From: Nostoc sp. JL33
GTDB lineage: Bacteria; Cyanobacteriota; Cyanobacteriia; Cyanobacteriales; Nostocaceae
DNA: 64,000 nt
Direction of reading: 5' to 3'
Assembly (NCBI RefSeq): GCF_017114985.1
Contig: NZ_JABXKP010000064.1
Location: forward strand, 1 to 64,000
Position 1 is the first letter of the stretch; each line of letters opens with the position of its first letter. Positions 33,184 through 42,519 of the stretch are shown here, piece after piece. Below the pieces are notes generated by a model. The model saw only the letters and a program-made list of their open reading frames with translations. It ran no database searches and was not told the origin of the DNA. The translations under genes and the position numbers were made by a program.

Positions 33184-36100
33184 TGAACGAATTTGATGAT
33201 GATTTACCGGAAGAAGTACCAGATTTTGATTCAGGAAAGGATGAAGATGATGAATCGCCTGTCAAACGCGAACTTCTCACAATTCGGTTATTTAAAGAAG
33301 CTGTAAAAAAGGCAAAAGGAAATGAAGGCGATCGCATCCTAGAAAAATTTGCAGATTATGTCTTACCTAATTTAATTCGGCAGTTAGCAGGCGCAACCGC
33401 TAAAGGAGGTAAATTCTTTGAAGTCACGATAGAAATTATAAATGCCAAACGCGTAGCCGCAGGTAAAAATCCTGTTCGTAGAGACAACGCTGGCGATCAA
33501 TCTATACTTGCTCACTTACTTAATGGTCTATTTCCCAGCTATCGAATTTTGAAGAAGCTACAAGCAGAAGGAATAGGCACAAACCCAGTTAAGCGTAATT
33601 GTGAAGATTTACAATCCTCTGTATTTATTGTTTCCTATTTGTTGCATGACTATGAAAAATTTCCTGACTATCGAGATTGGTTAGAAGAAAATTTTATCAT
33701 TCGCAATTGGGAAGAAAAACCCCCAAAAAAAGAAGATGCTCCGAATTTGGGACGTGAATACATTACCAAAAAGATTTTAGATTTTGGCTTATACCACTTA
33801 CTAGGCGAACAATGGGAAGAACTTATCGATGACATTATTGAAATTAGCAGCAATGCAGGAGTTAAAAATGATTCGGATTTAGGTTTAATTACTCGTGGCT
33901 TAAAACCTTTAGATGATGAAAGACTAGATAGCAGAATTAGACAGGTTTTGATTGACTTAGTTTCACTATCTGATTTATTTGCTTCAGTCATTAAACATCC
34001 GAGAGATGTAGAAAATGGGCGTTTACCTACGTTGCTTGCAAGATTAAGCAATCATCAATTACAACTTACCTATCATTCCCTTTCAGAAAATCGTGGAATT
34101 CTCACAAATATTTTCAATAACGCTTTAATTGCAGCACATCCTGAAGATTTTTATACATCATTACTCTATTTACCTGATGGTGTTGTTTATTTAGCTACTG
34201 TTGATGCTCCTCCAATTACAACTGATGAAATTCCTGAACAAGTTATTGCCAAAATAAAGTACTTATGTGCCGAGAAACTGAAGGAAAGACAGACAGGTTT
34301 TAATCGTGGTGGTAAAGGATTAAAATTTGCAGATTATTACTGGTTATTTTTTGATGTAGTTGAATTAATGGAAGTTAGTATTAATGCTGCTTCTCGGCTA
34401 CTTCCAGACTCAAAACCTGCTTCTGCTGATAAGCGAGGCGAAAGCTTGCTAAATTATCAAGCACAAGGCGAACTATCAGCACACTTAAATTTACAAATTC
34501 CTAATGAAATCCGCATCGATCGCTTGGCAGAATTTGGTGATGTTTTGTGTCGAGGAATTTGGGGTAGTTGGTGCGAAAAAGTTAATGATTGGCAGAAACA
34601 ACTAGCAAAAAATCAGAGAAAAAGTATTCCTGATTTAGATTTAACACAAAAGCTAGCTGAATATTTAGAATTATCAGCAGAAATTCCAGCTATCAGAGAA
34701 ATTCAATCTTTGAAAAAAACAGGTGGTGTACCTCTTGATTGGTATTACATAGCAGCGCAATACTTTTGCAATAATTCAGGATTAAGCTTTGCTCAAATTC
34801 TGGAAGTTATGAAAGGGATGGTGAATCATGCTGCTGCTTTTATTAGACCAATTTTAGCAGATTTTCAGGATATGCCCGATGGCTGGGATGACTTAAAAAC
34901 TTATGTCAGTCAAGTTATTTCTTTACCTACAGGCGCAGTTATACAACCAACACCGGACTCATTTTTAGTTGAACTTAAACGCTATAATGCCGCCAAAATT
35001 ACGGGTAGAGGACGAGAAAATGTTTGTGCAATTTCTAGTTCTTCATATACTGTAACTGAACAGATGGAATCAGCGACTTTATTTGCTCCTCAAGTCTACA
35101 GTAACCGTCAGATTTTATTTAATGCTCAAGCTGCTAAACGGCAAATTTGCTCAATCTGGTCAATTGAAATTATGTTGAGACAAATTTTGATGAACCAAAC
35201 AAATGCCGTAGGAGCAGATTTTGAAGGTCGCAAATATCGCTATCTCTACCTTTACCCAACTTACTTTTTTACCCCAGAAACCAATAAATTTTTGCAAAAG
35301 GCTTACAATCAATTTTCTCGAACTCGGTTTGATGCCGAAATGCGTAAGCATTTTATCGCAGAAAATCAAGTTGCAAAGTTTCAAATTGAAGATTACCAAA
35401 AAGTTGATTCTCTCTTGATTAAAGAAAATCTAAAGCCAGAAGATGACCGCACTTTTAAAATTAGCTTTCCAGAACATGAAACTCTGACATTTTTCTTTTT
35501 AGGCTTACCGCCTGGAAGAGACGCCACAGATACAGAATCTTGGGTAACACCAGCTTGGTTAGCATTAGCGTTACCCCTTGTTCTAGATGTAAAAGTTGTA
35601 GCATCAGAGTCACCTGTACCACCTTTCATTAGTGGTGCTGATTTTGAACAAACAGTTTTAATTGATGGAGAACATCAAGCGATTCGTTCTTTGATTCTAA
35701 AAGATAACTATCGTTTAGATAGCATTCTACCTCGTAGTTCAGAAAAACGTGAATTTTCTCCCCTCAATGCTCTCACTGCTGCTTACTCTATTCACTTGGA
35801 AGTTAACCGTAAAAAGGATGGCGATCCAGATTGGGGAAAATTAGCAGATTTGGCACGGGATTTAGAAACCAGTCCTCTTTATGTGTTTTATTACCTTAAT
35901 AAATGGTTGCGAAAGCAAGACAAAATTGATTCTGTACCTATGGCGAAAGTTCGCCTATACTTGGATTTTTATCACTATTTTGAACCAGGAGGAAAAGCTG
36001 TGAATCAACTGCGTAAGTTAACAGAACTCTACCGTCGTTTTTATCGCTCTAAAAGTCAATATGCCAAAGCTAATGCAATTCTCAAACCAATTGATGAGGC

Positions 36101-36497
36101 TGCTGATGTAATTTTAAAAATTGATAAATCTATGGCTAGTGACACTGATTCTTTAATAGATGTGGTAGCGGCTCGTCTAGCCAAGCTGATGAATAATGTG
36201 CGACGGAGAGCGGCTGAAGGAAAACCAACATTAACTTTAATTGATGGTAAGTGGAAACCTGCCTTAACTTCCGAAGAAGAACGTCAAGCAGTTTATGAGT
36301 TTTCTAAGTATTTTGTAAAAGAAATATTTGAGGGAAGTTTTAAAAGCGATCGCGCACGTTTAGCAGGTACTCAACTCAACCTAATTAGAGATACCTGTGA
36401 ATACCTTTATCGCCTTGCAGATGATGAAGAACGTAAAGCACGTCCGCAAGATGAGCCTGATGATATTCCTGAATTAGAACTTGAAGCATCAGTCTAA
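33183..36497 (+). CDS. cas10d: Type I-D CRISPR protein Cas10d/Csc3, long form (operon 2)
   Basis: Second Cas10d, 1104 residues, about 200 longer than the operon 1 copy. It starts with a very acidic tail (about residues 1-25). HD residues visible are His111 (SILAHLL) and His155-Asp156 (SYLLHDYEKFPDY). The rest matches Cas10d only in general shape. The start overlaps the PIN-like gene by one base. csc2 follows after 43 bp. Because the HD domain supplies I-D nuclease activity, retained His-Asp suggests it is active. Confidence 0.88.
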   Translation: MNEFDDDLPEEVPDFDSGKDEDDESPVKRELLTIRLFKEAVKKAKGNEGDRILEKFADYVLPNLIRQLAGATAKGGKFFEVTIEIINAKRVAAGKNPVRRDNAGDQSILAHLLNGLFPSYRILKKLQAEGIGTNPVKRNCEDLQSSVFIVSYLLHDYEKFPDYRDWLEENFIIRNWEEKPPKKEDAPNLGREYITKKILDFGLYHLLGEQWEELIDDIIEISSNAGVKNDSDLGLITRGLKPLDDERLDSRIRQVLIDLVSLSDLFASVIKHPRDVENGRLPTLLARLSNHQLQLTYHSLSENRGILTNIFNNALIAAHPEDFYTSLLYLPDGVVYLATVDAPPITTDEIPEQVIAKIKYLCAEKLKERQTGFNRGGKGLKFADYYWLFFDVVELMEVSINAASRLLPDSKPASADKRGESLLNYQAQGELSAHLNLQIPNEIRIDRLAEFGDVLCRGIWGSWCEKVNDWQKQLAKNQRKSIPDLDLTQKLAEYLELSAEIPAIREIQSLKKTGGVPLDWYYIAAQYFCNNSGLSFAQILEVMKGMVNHAAAFIRPILADFQDMPDGWDDLKTYVSQVISLPTGAVIQPTPDSFLVELKRYNAAKITGRGRENVCAISSSSYTVTEQMESATLFAPQVYSNRQILFNAQAAKRQICSIWSIEIMLRQILMNQTNAVGADFEGRKYRYLYLYPTYFFTPETNKFLQKAYNQFSRTRFDAEMRKHFIAENQVAKFQIEDYQKVDSLLIKENLKPEDDRTFKISFPEHETLTFFFLGLPPGRDATDTESWVTPAWLALALPLVLDVKVVASESPVPPFISGADFEQTVLIDGEHQAIRSLILKDNYRLDSILPRSSEKREFSPLNALTAAYSIHLEVNRKKDGDPDWGKLADLARDLETSPLYVFYYLNKWLRKQDKIDSVPMAKVRLYLDFYHYFEPGGKAVNQLRKLTELYRRFYRSKSQYAKANAILKPIDEAADVILKIDKSMASDTDSLIDVVAARLAKLMNNVRRRAAEGKPTLTLIDGKWKPALTSEEERQAVYEFSKYFVKEIFEGSFKSDRARLAGTQLNLIRDTCEYLYRLADDEERKARPQDEPDDIPELELEASV

Positions 36498-36540
36498 TTT
36501 ATTCTTTTCTTCCAACTAACTAAATCGGAGTAATCAAACC

Positions 36541-37575
36541 ATGAAATTATTGAAAACACTCGATTCTAAATTTTTCCACGATGTAATCCCTGCTAAACCA
36601 ATGGGGAAATATGTTCATTTCATTACTATTCGCGTTACAGAATCTTATCCTTTATTTCAGACAGATGGTGAACTTAATAAAGCCAGAGTACGTGCTGGAA
36701 TTGAAAACAAAGAACCTATTAGCCGATTGGCAATGTTTAAGCGCAAGCAGTCTACACCAGAACGTTTAACAGGTAGAGAATTATTACGTAACTACAAAAT
36801 TGGTGACTGGGAAAAATGCGACTACAACGTAGATTTCAGCAAAACTACTCCTGATTGTATTCTCTACGGTTTTGCTATTGGTGATTCCGGTTCTGAAAAG
36901 TCGAAAGTAGTTGTAGACACAGCATACTCTATTACACCCTTTGATGATTCTCACCTTAACTTTACCCTCAATGCACCTTTTGAAAATGGGACGATGAGCC
37001 GTCAAGGGGAAGTAACCAGCCGTATTAATAGTCAAGACCATATCTTACCTCAAGTCTTTTTTCCCAGTATTGTCACGCTCAAAGATCCCACTGAAGCTGG
37101 ATTTCTCTACGTTTTCAATAATATTCTGAGAACACGCCATTACGGAGCGCAGACTACCCGCACTGGTAGAGTACGTAATGAGTTAGTTGGAGTCATTTTC
37201 GCTGATGGTGAGATTGTTAGTAATCTTCTCTGGACTCAAAAGATATATGACGTAATGAGCAATGCAACTCCTAAGCAAATTAATCCTCCTGATCCGCTCA
37301 ATGAAGACGAGGTTTTAGAGGCGGCTACACAAGCAATTACTGCTCTAATGTCTCAAGAGTGTATTTCTCATACTGATTTTGTTGGTGCATCCTTCACACA
37401 ACTTTTGAGTGAAGTGAAGTCTATCACCAGTGATGAAACTCGATTGCAAGAAATGTTGAGCCAAGCAAATGCTGAATCATCTATTTATGCTCAAACATGG
37501 GTTCTTAAATCAGGTAAGAAAGACCCTAAGAAAGATACCAAGAATAATAAGAAAGCTGTTGCTGCAACGGAGTAA
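36541..37575 (+). CDS. csc2: Type I-D backbone protein Csc2/Cas7d (operon 2)
   Basis: A 344-residue Cas7-family protein with the same landmarks as the operon 1 copy (FKRKQSTPERLTGRELL, ILYGFAIGDSGSEKSKVV, FENGTMSRQGEVTS, TRHYGAQTTRTGRVRNELVG) and a Lys-rich C-terminus. Only Cys93 and Cys106 remain where the other copy has a four-Cys zinc site, so the zinc site is probably lost or altered. csc1 begins 5 bp downstream. Confidence 0.92.
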   Translation: MKLLKTLDSKFFHDVIPAKPMGKYVHFITIRVTESYPLFQTDGELNKARVRAGIENKEPISRLAMFKRKQSTPERLTGRELLRNYKIGDWEKCDYNVDFSKTTPDCILYGFAIGDSGSEKSKVVVDTAYSITPFDDSHLNFTLNAPFENGTMSRQGEVTSRINSQDHILPQVFFPSIVTLKDPTEAGFLYVFNNILRTRHYGAQTTRTGRVRNELVGVIFADGEIVSNLLWTQKIYDVMSNATPKQINPPDPLNEDEVLEAATQAITALMSQECISHTDFVGASFTQLLSEVKSITSDETRLQEMLSQANAESSIYAQTWVLKSGKKDPKKDTKNNKKAVAATE

Positions 37576-37580
37576 GCGAT

Positions 37581-38288
37581 ATGGTGTTTATTTACCGTTG
37601 TCAAATAGAACTTCATGACAGCCTCTATTACGCAACTCGTGAAATCGGGCGATTGTATGAAACAGAAGCAATAATTCACAATTATGCTCTTTGTTATGCA
37701 CTGGGTTTAGTTGATAGCAAATTCTACTCTACTACCGTTGCTGAAGAACATTCTTATCGCTATTTTTGCCCCGAACAAGTGCCAAAATATGAGGAGCATT
37801 TAACGCCACTCAATCAACAGCAAATTTATGTAACTCCGGCGCGATCGCTCAATCATTCTTCTATCCTCAACACCTGGAAGTATGCTAACAACAACTACCA
37901 CGTTGAAATGGAGAAAACACAGAAAAATATTCCTAGTTTTGGGAGAGCAAAGGAAATAGCAGCAGAAAGCAAATTTGAGTTTTTTGTCATATCTCAAAAA
38001 GAACTCAAACTACCAAAGTGGATTCGCTTGGGTAAATGGATGAGCAAGGCTGAAGTGACGGTTGAACAATTACCGAAACATAAAATTTCTGAAGGTATAT
38101 TCACTTGTACACATCCATTAAATCCTTTAGATGTGATGTTCACTAACCAAGTGATTAGCTATGATGTTGTGAATATGCCTCCAGTTAGCTTAATTCAGAA
38201 TGTCCAAATGCGAGGTCAATACTATCAATTTGATGGCATTCAAAACTTAAAAATTCCAGTTCTAATAGAATATCGTTTTCGGAGTTAA
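37581..38288 (+). CDS. csc1: Type I-D protein Csc1/Cas5d (operon 2)
   Basis: A 235-residue Cas5-family subunit: IYRCQIELHDSLYYATREIGRLYETEAIIHNYALCYALG matches the opening of the operon 1 copy, and LPKWIRLGKWMSKAEVTVE and RGQYYQFDGIQNLKIPV match later blocks. It lies 5 bp after csc2. Its stop touches the stop of a small convergent gene on the minus strand. Confidence 0.9.
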   Translation: MVFIYRCQIELHDSLYYATREIGRLYETEAIIHNYALCYALGLVDSKFYSTTVAEEHSYRYFCPEQVPKYEEHLTPLNQQQIYVTPARSLNHSSILNTWKYANNNYHVEMEKTQKNIPSFGRAKEIAAESKFEFFVISQKELKLPKWIRLGKWMSKAEVTVEQLPKHKISEGIFTCTHPLNPLDVMFTNQVISYDVVNMPPVSLIQNVQMRGQYYQFDGIQNLKIPVLIEYRFRS

Positions 38289-38516
38289 TCACTTCCCAAA
38301 ACCTTTCCCACGGCTTTTATTTTTCCGAGGCTCTATAGTCATTAACTCGACTTTAAAACCTCTGGAATCTTGTAACATTAACTTACGTATTCGCTGGCGT
38401 TGGTAAGCCTGCACTTCAGCCGCTAGAGGATGATCAGAGTCAATTTTTAGGTGGGTGAGTGAAGCAAAATATTTCTCTTCACTTTCGGGATTATTTGGCT
38501 CTTTTAGTCCGCACAT
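38289..38516 (-). CDS. Small basic protein (75 aa), unknown, inside CRISPR island
   Basis: A 75-residue protein, acidic at first (LKEPNNPESEEKYF) and then strongly basic (RQRIRKLML ... PRKNKSRGKGFGK). It has a good GAAGGTGGG ribosome-binding site 4 bp before the ATG. It ends flush against csc1 in tail-to-tail orientation and lies 39 bp downstream of a 47-aa gene on the same strand. The basic tail could bind nucleic acid. I do not recognise a family. Confidence 0.6.
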   Translation of the reverse strand: MCGLKEPNNPESEEKYFASLTHLKIDSDHPLAAEVQAYQRQRIRKLMLQDSRGFKVELMTIEPRKNKSRGKGFGK

Positions 38517-38555
38517 AATCCCACCTTCATCTCCTGAATAGGCAACGAAATCAAT

Positions 38556-38699
38556 TTAAAATTCTCTGTCTGGATCAGCCTCTTCTCCTTTTTGCTTTAA
38601 TGTCTTCAAAAACTCCTTTCCAGCCCGTGTTTTAATTGGTAAGCTCTCTTTTAATTTTTCAGTAAGTGCCTTTGCTGCATTGTAATCATCAATTCTCAT
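38556..38699 (-). CDS. Small protein (47 aa), unknown, paired with the 75-aa gene
   Basis: A 47-residue frame (opening MRIDDYNAAKALTEKL, ending DPDREF) with a GGGGAG ribosome-binding site about 9 bp before the ATG. Its size, strong start signal and position just upstream of the 75-aa gene suggest a two-gene unit opposite to the cas genes. It is Lys/Glu-rich and probably helical. It could be part of a toxin-antitoxin-like or anti-CRISPR-like pair, but there is no direct evidence. Confidence 0.55.
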   Translation of the reverse strand: MRIDDYNAAKALTEKLKESLPIKTRAGKEFLKTLKQKGEEADPDREF

Positions 38700-38841
38700 C
38701 GCTCTAGCTCCCCATCCAGTGTTTATTTCAGTTTAAAATGATTTTACTATCTATGCTGCACAGTCTTTAACCTTTTCCCCAGTGACAAATTACGCTACAA
38801 TTTTTAACCCCTGTTAGTTCTGTACGCTCCCCACACCCATC

Positions 38842-39462
38842 GTGAAACACTATCAACAACAATCCAACGCTTTCCCCAGCGATTACCTAAACAACTTGTG
38901 GGGAGAAATCCAAGCTTGTCCTTACTTTGCTATCAACAACCTCAACCGCGATTTTGTCGCCACTAAAGGATTTTCCGTAGTATTTCAGCGTTCTGGATTA
39001 GCAAAAGTAGAACAACAGTTTCCCTACTTCAAGCCTTACCTAGATTTGGCTCTCCAGCCCAATTGTAATGCTTTTTACCTCAATCCTTTACAGCTAAAAG
39101 AAGGCTCCCGCGTCGATCCGCATATCGATCGCTCCTTACGTTCCTACTCCAAAACCATTGAACCGCCTGCGGTTGTAAGTGTCCTCTATGTGCGCGTACC
39201 AGCAGATATGGAAGGGGGAGAACTGGTATTGCGATCGCACAAACGCCAACTTGGGCAAATTAAGCCCCAAATTAATACTTTAGTTTATTTTCAAGGTGAT
39301 TTAACCCATTCGGTTAACGCTGTCAAAACCCCAGGAAATCGCTTAAGTTTAGTTTGTGAACAGTATAGTTTGAGTGAAGCTGAACTCCAGGAAATTCCTG
39401 AGTTCACTGTAGAGTCAAGAATCACTCAGTCTACAACCAAAAAGAAAAAGTATGCCTCATAG
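38842..39462 (+). CDS. 2OG-Fe(II) oxygenase-like protein overlapping cas6
   Basis: A 206-residue protein with the non-haem iron pattern HxD (VDPHIDRSLR) ... H (GDLTHSVNAV) ... R (PGNRLSLV), and PADMEGGELVLRS between, as in 2-oxoglutarate/Fe(II) dioxygenases. It starts at GTG 38842 (MKHYQQQ). The stop lies 11 nt inside cas6, so the two are probably co-translated. Substrate is unknown. Oxygenase genes are not standard CRISPR components. It may be a passenger or may modify the Cas proteins or nucleic acid. Confidence 0.8.
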   Translation: MKHYQQQSNAFPSDYLNNLWGEIQACPYFAINNLNRDFVATKGFSVVFQRSGLAKVEQQFPYFKPYLDLALQPNCNAFYLNPLQLKEGSRVDPHIDRSLRSYSKTIEPPAVVSVLYVRVPADMEGGELVLRSHKRQLGQIKPQINTLVYFQGDLTHSVNAVKTPGNRLSLVCEQYSLSEAELQEIPEFTVESRITQSTTKKKKYAS

Positions 39463-40318
39463 TTTAGTGTTGAATTTGCTACCTCAATCGCCCATTCCAC
39501 CACAGTATCTCACAGGTAGACATCTCCACGCCCTATTTTTAACCCTCGTTAGTTCTGTAGATAGCACATTAGGCGATCGCTTGCACGATTCCACTGCTGA
39601 CAAAGCTTTCACCCTCTCTCCCTTGCAAATTAGTAATACAAACTCTCCCCTTTTGAAGGGAGGTAAGGGCGGATCTAAATTGCAATATTCACATCAACAA
39701 CCCATTCCCGCCGGAACTCCTTGTTGGTGGCGCATCTCTTTATTAGATGACACTCTATTTAGCAAACTTACCCAACTCTGGCTAAATCTTAATCCCAATC
39801 GCCCTTGGCATCTTGGCCCGGCTGACTTGTATATTACCAGCATTCAAGGTACACCCCAATCTATTCAACCTTGGGCAAATGCCAGTACTTATGCTCAATT
39901 ATACGAAGAAGCTAGCGATGTCTGCGACGGGCTACGCCTACGCAATTCCTCCATTAACCTTAGCTTCTCCACGCCTACCGCCTTCCGTCAAGGACAGTAT
40001 GATACTACACTTCCTACCAGAGAATCTGTGTTTAATTCCTTACTTTCGCGGTGGAATAAATACAGTGGTATAGAATTTACTCAGATTGCGATCGAGTCAA
40101 TATTTCCCTCATTTGTCAATATTCACACAGAAATATTAGCTGATTCTCGCAGCAAATTTATCGGCATCGTTGGCGAAGTTACCTATAAGATTTTGGGAGA
40201 AATTGAACCAATACAAATTAAGCAAATCAATGCCTTAGCTGACTTTGCTTTATATAGTGGTGTCGGCAGAAAAACAACAATGGGTATGGGCATGATGCGA
40301 CGAATGTATTCCCCTTAA
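39452..40318 (+). CDS. cas6: CRISPR crRNA-processing endonuclease Cas6 with two repeat-derived inserts
   Basis: RAMP-fold endonuclease that cuts pre-crRNA. The Gly-rich loop GVGRKTTMGMGMMR is at the C-terminus and the protein has 288 residues. Two in-frame segments look like insertions of dispersed repeats. One, about residues 62-78 (NTNSPLLKGGKGGSK), is encoded by CTCCCCTTTTGAAGGGAG-type sequence. The other, about residues 156-167 (DVCDGLRLRNSS), is encoded by GGGCTACGCCTACGC, a Nostoc repeat also seen near 12250. It is the only Cas6 in the window, so it presumably serves both effectors. It overlaps the oxygenase gene by 11 nt. Confidence 0.85.
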   Translation: MPHSLVLNLLPQSPIPPQYLTGRHLHALFLTLVSSVDSTLGDRLHDSTADKAFTLSPLQISNTNSPLLKGGKGGSKLQYSHQQPIPAGTPCWWRISLLDDTLFSKLTQLWLNLNPNRPWHLGPADLYITSIQGTPQSIQPWANASTYAQLYEEASDVCDGLRLRNSSINLSFSTPTAFRQGQYDTTLPTRESVFNSLLSRWNKYSGIEFTQIAIESIFPSFVNIHTEILADSRSKFIGIVGEVTYKILGEIEPIQIKQINALADFALYSGVGRKTTMGMGMMRRMYSP

Positions 40319-40386
40319 TCGCACAGGAGCTATAAACCGAATGTTACCATCTAAAGCCTTCTGAAGAATACTAAAAAATAGTTTTA

Positions 40387-40418
40387 GTCCATTTTAATGG
40401 ACTTGGGCTATTAGCCCT
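40387..40418. repeat. Dispersed double-hairpin repeat
   Basis: GTCCATTTTAATGGAC (16-bp perfect palindrome) is followed by GGGCTATTAGCCC. This combination is a dispersed Nostoc-type element. It lies in the 195-bp gap between cas6 and cas4 and might affect transcript ends there. Confidence 0.7.
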
Positions 40419-40513
40419 GAAATTTATTTCTAGGCGGACTATGGCGCTAGTCGAGAATAGTTCACAAATTTAATTTCCGACAGATAAGAAAATTTCACAC
40501 TCATTATAAACTA

Positions 40514-41110
40514 ATGACAAATAACATCGAATATATTTCCATTGCGGCATTGAATCAATATGCCTATTGTCCACATCGCTGTTGGCGGATGTTTTGTGCA
40601 GGAGAATTTACCGATAACCAATATACAATTGAAGGCACAACTTTACACGATCGCGTCCACACTACAGGCGATGTACAGCGAGGAGAAACTTGGCAGATTC
40701 GAGCAATTTGGCTGAAGTCGGAGCAATATAAACTCATCGGAAAATCTGATTTAATTGAAGCAGAATCAGGTCAAGTTTATCCAGTGGAATATAAACGGGG
40801 ACGCAAAGGCGAATGGGATAATGATGAGTTGCAAGTTTGTGCCCAAGCCTTATGTTTAGAAGAGATGACAGGAGAACCAGTTAATACTGGATATATCTAT
40901 TATGCCCACTCCCATCAACGGCAATTAGTAGAGATTAATCAAGAGTTGCGAGAAAGTGCGATCGCTACTATTGAATCTGTCACAAATCTCCTCGAAACAG
41001 GATTTATGCCAGAACCGATTTACAGCAAACGCTGCCAAGGATGCAGCCTTTATTCGCAATGTTTACCCAAAGCAACTGATAAAGTCAAAAGTTATCAAGA
41101 AGTACATTAA
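40514..41110 (+). CDS. cas4: CRISPR adaptation nuclease Cas4
   Basis: RecB-family exonuclease that trims protospacers and selects PAMs with Cas1-Cas2. The first iron-sulfur Cys is in YCPHRCWRMFC and the last three are in KRCQGCSLYSQC. The PD-(D/E)XK core is GKSDLIEAES ... VYPVEYKRG. The 198-residue length is normal. It is separated from cas1 by a 393-bp repeat-rich gap, unlike the usual tight cas4-cas1-cas2 spacing. Confidence 0.95.
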   Translation: MTNNIEYISIAALNQYAYCPHRCWRMFCAGEFTDNQYTIEGTTLHDRVHTTGDVQRGETWQIRAIWLKSEQYKLIGKSDLIEAESGQVYPVEYKRGRKGEWDNDELQVCAQALCLEEMTGEPVNTGYIYYAHSHQRQLVEINQELRESAIATIESVTNLLETGFMPEPIYSKRCQGCSLYSQCLPKATDKVKSYQEVH

Positions 41111-41503
41111 ATCATCCTCTGGTAATATCATGTCCGCCAAATTACCCATAATAAAAAAACCCCACCCCCAACCCCTCCCCGCAGGCGGGGAGGGGAGACA
41201 AAGCACAGCTTTGGCGGGGTGGGGTTCTTCGGGTTTAATAAGCAATCAAGCGGACATGATATAACTTCTAGTTTCAGGACGTATTGGCTTCTATCAAATA
41301 AGAATCCCCCCGCCTGTGGCGACCCCCTTAAAAAAGGGGTAAAGAAGGAATTTTTAGAGGTTGCGGGAATCGCTATCTGTAAAAACGTAAAGGATAAATC
41401 TAAGCCTCCCTTTTTAAGGGGGGTTGGGGGAATCTTCGCGTAGTAAATAAGCTAACCAAATTGTATTGAGTTTAATAACTTTCAATTAATTAAGGATGAA
41501 ATC
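41111..41503. other. Repeat-rich gap between cas4 and cas1
   Basis: Several dispersed repeats are packed together. A hairpin C-rich element lies near 41160-41240 (CCCCTCCCCGCAGGCGGGGA, related to 7746-7796). Two further elements of the CCCCCTTAAAAAAGGGG and CCCTTTTTAAGGGGGG type lie at about 41320-41440. The last 45 bp provides the cas1 ribosome-binding site (AAGGATGAAATC). I see no gene. Confidence 0.75.
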
Positions 41504-42508
41504 ATGGGAACACTTTACGTAACACAAGCCGATGCTTTTATCGGCAAAGTTGACGAACGTCTCACCGTTAAAGCTGAACAAAAAATAATCTTGGATATCC
41601 CTTTAATTAAAATAGAGGGAATTGTAGTACTAGGACGGGCTACTATTTCTCCCGCCGTCGTCAGTGAACTTTTAGAACGTCACATTGGTTTAACATTTCT
41701 CACACAAAACGGACGATATTTAGGACGTTTAGAACCAGAAGTTACCAAAAATATCTTTGTTCGTAAAGCCCAATGGCAAGCTGTAGGAGAATCACAACCA
41801 GCAATACATTTAGTTAGAGGATTTGTGCGGGGTAAATTGAAAAATTACCGCCATAGCTTACTTCGCACTCAGCGAGAACATCCTGATACTGACCTGAATA
41901 ATAACATCACTCGATTGGAAAACGCGATCGCACCAATCGAAAAAACTAGCAGTATTGATTCCCTCAGAGGCTTAGAAGGTGCCGGTAGTGCAGCCTATTT
42001 TGGTTGTTTTCAACAGCTAATCAAAACTCCAGAATTCCGCTTTGAAGCCAGACGCCGCCGCCCACCAACCGATCCAGTTAATGCCCTACTGAGTTTTGGG
42101 TATACATTACTACGTCATGATGTGCAAAGTGCTTTAAATATTGTTGGCTTCGATCCCTATCTAGGATACTTACACGTCGAGCGTTATGGTAAACCTTCCC
42201 TAGCCTTAGACTTGATGGAAGAATTTCGTCCTTTAATAGTGGATGCTGTAGTGTTGTCGCTGATTAACAAGCGATCGCTAACCCTAACTGACTTTACCAC
42301 CGAACCGCTCAGTGGTGCTGTGACTTTAACCAAAGAAGGACTGCATATATTTCTTCGCGCCTACCAACAAAAGAAACTATCGAATTTCAAACATCCAGTC
42401 ATGGGAAACAAATGCACCTACCAAGAATCCTTTGAAATTCAAGCGAGATTGTTGAGTAAGTACCTCATGAACCAAATTGATAAATATCCCCCTTTAATTC
42501 TCAAGTAA
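41504..42508 (+). CDS. cas1: CRISPR integrase Cas1
   Basis: Integrase that inserts new spacers with Cas2. The catalytic region shows Glu in LEGAGSAAYFG, His in LHVERYGKPSLALDLMEEFRP and Asp in that same stretch. Length 334 is normal for type I. It is the only cas1 in the window, serving the single array. Confidence 0.96.
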   Translation: MGTLYVTQADAFIGKVDERLTVKAEQKIILDIPLIKIEGIVVLGRATISPAVVSELLERHIGLTFLTQNGRYLGRLEPEVTKNIFVRKAQWQAVGESQPAIHLVRGFVRGKLKNYRHSLLRTQREHPDTDLNNNITRLENAIAPIEKTSSIDSLRGLEGAGSAAYFGCFQQLIKTPEFRFEARRRRPPTDPVNALLSFGYTLLRHDVQSALNIVGFDPYLGYLHVERYGKPSLALDLMEEFRPLIVDAVVLSLINKRSLTLTDFTTEPLSGAVTLTKEGLHIFLRAYQQKKLSNFKHPVMGNKCTYQESFEIQARLLSKYLMNQIDKYPPLILK

Positions 42509-42519
42509 TTAATCATTTC

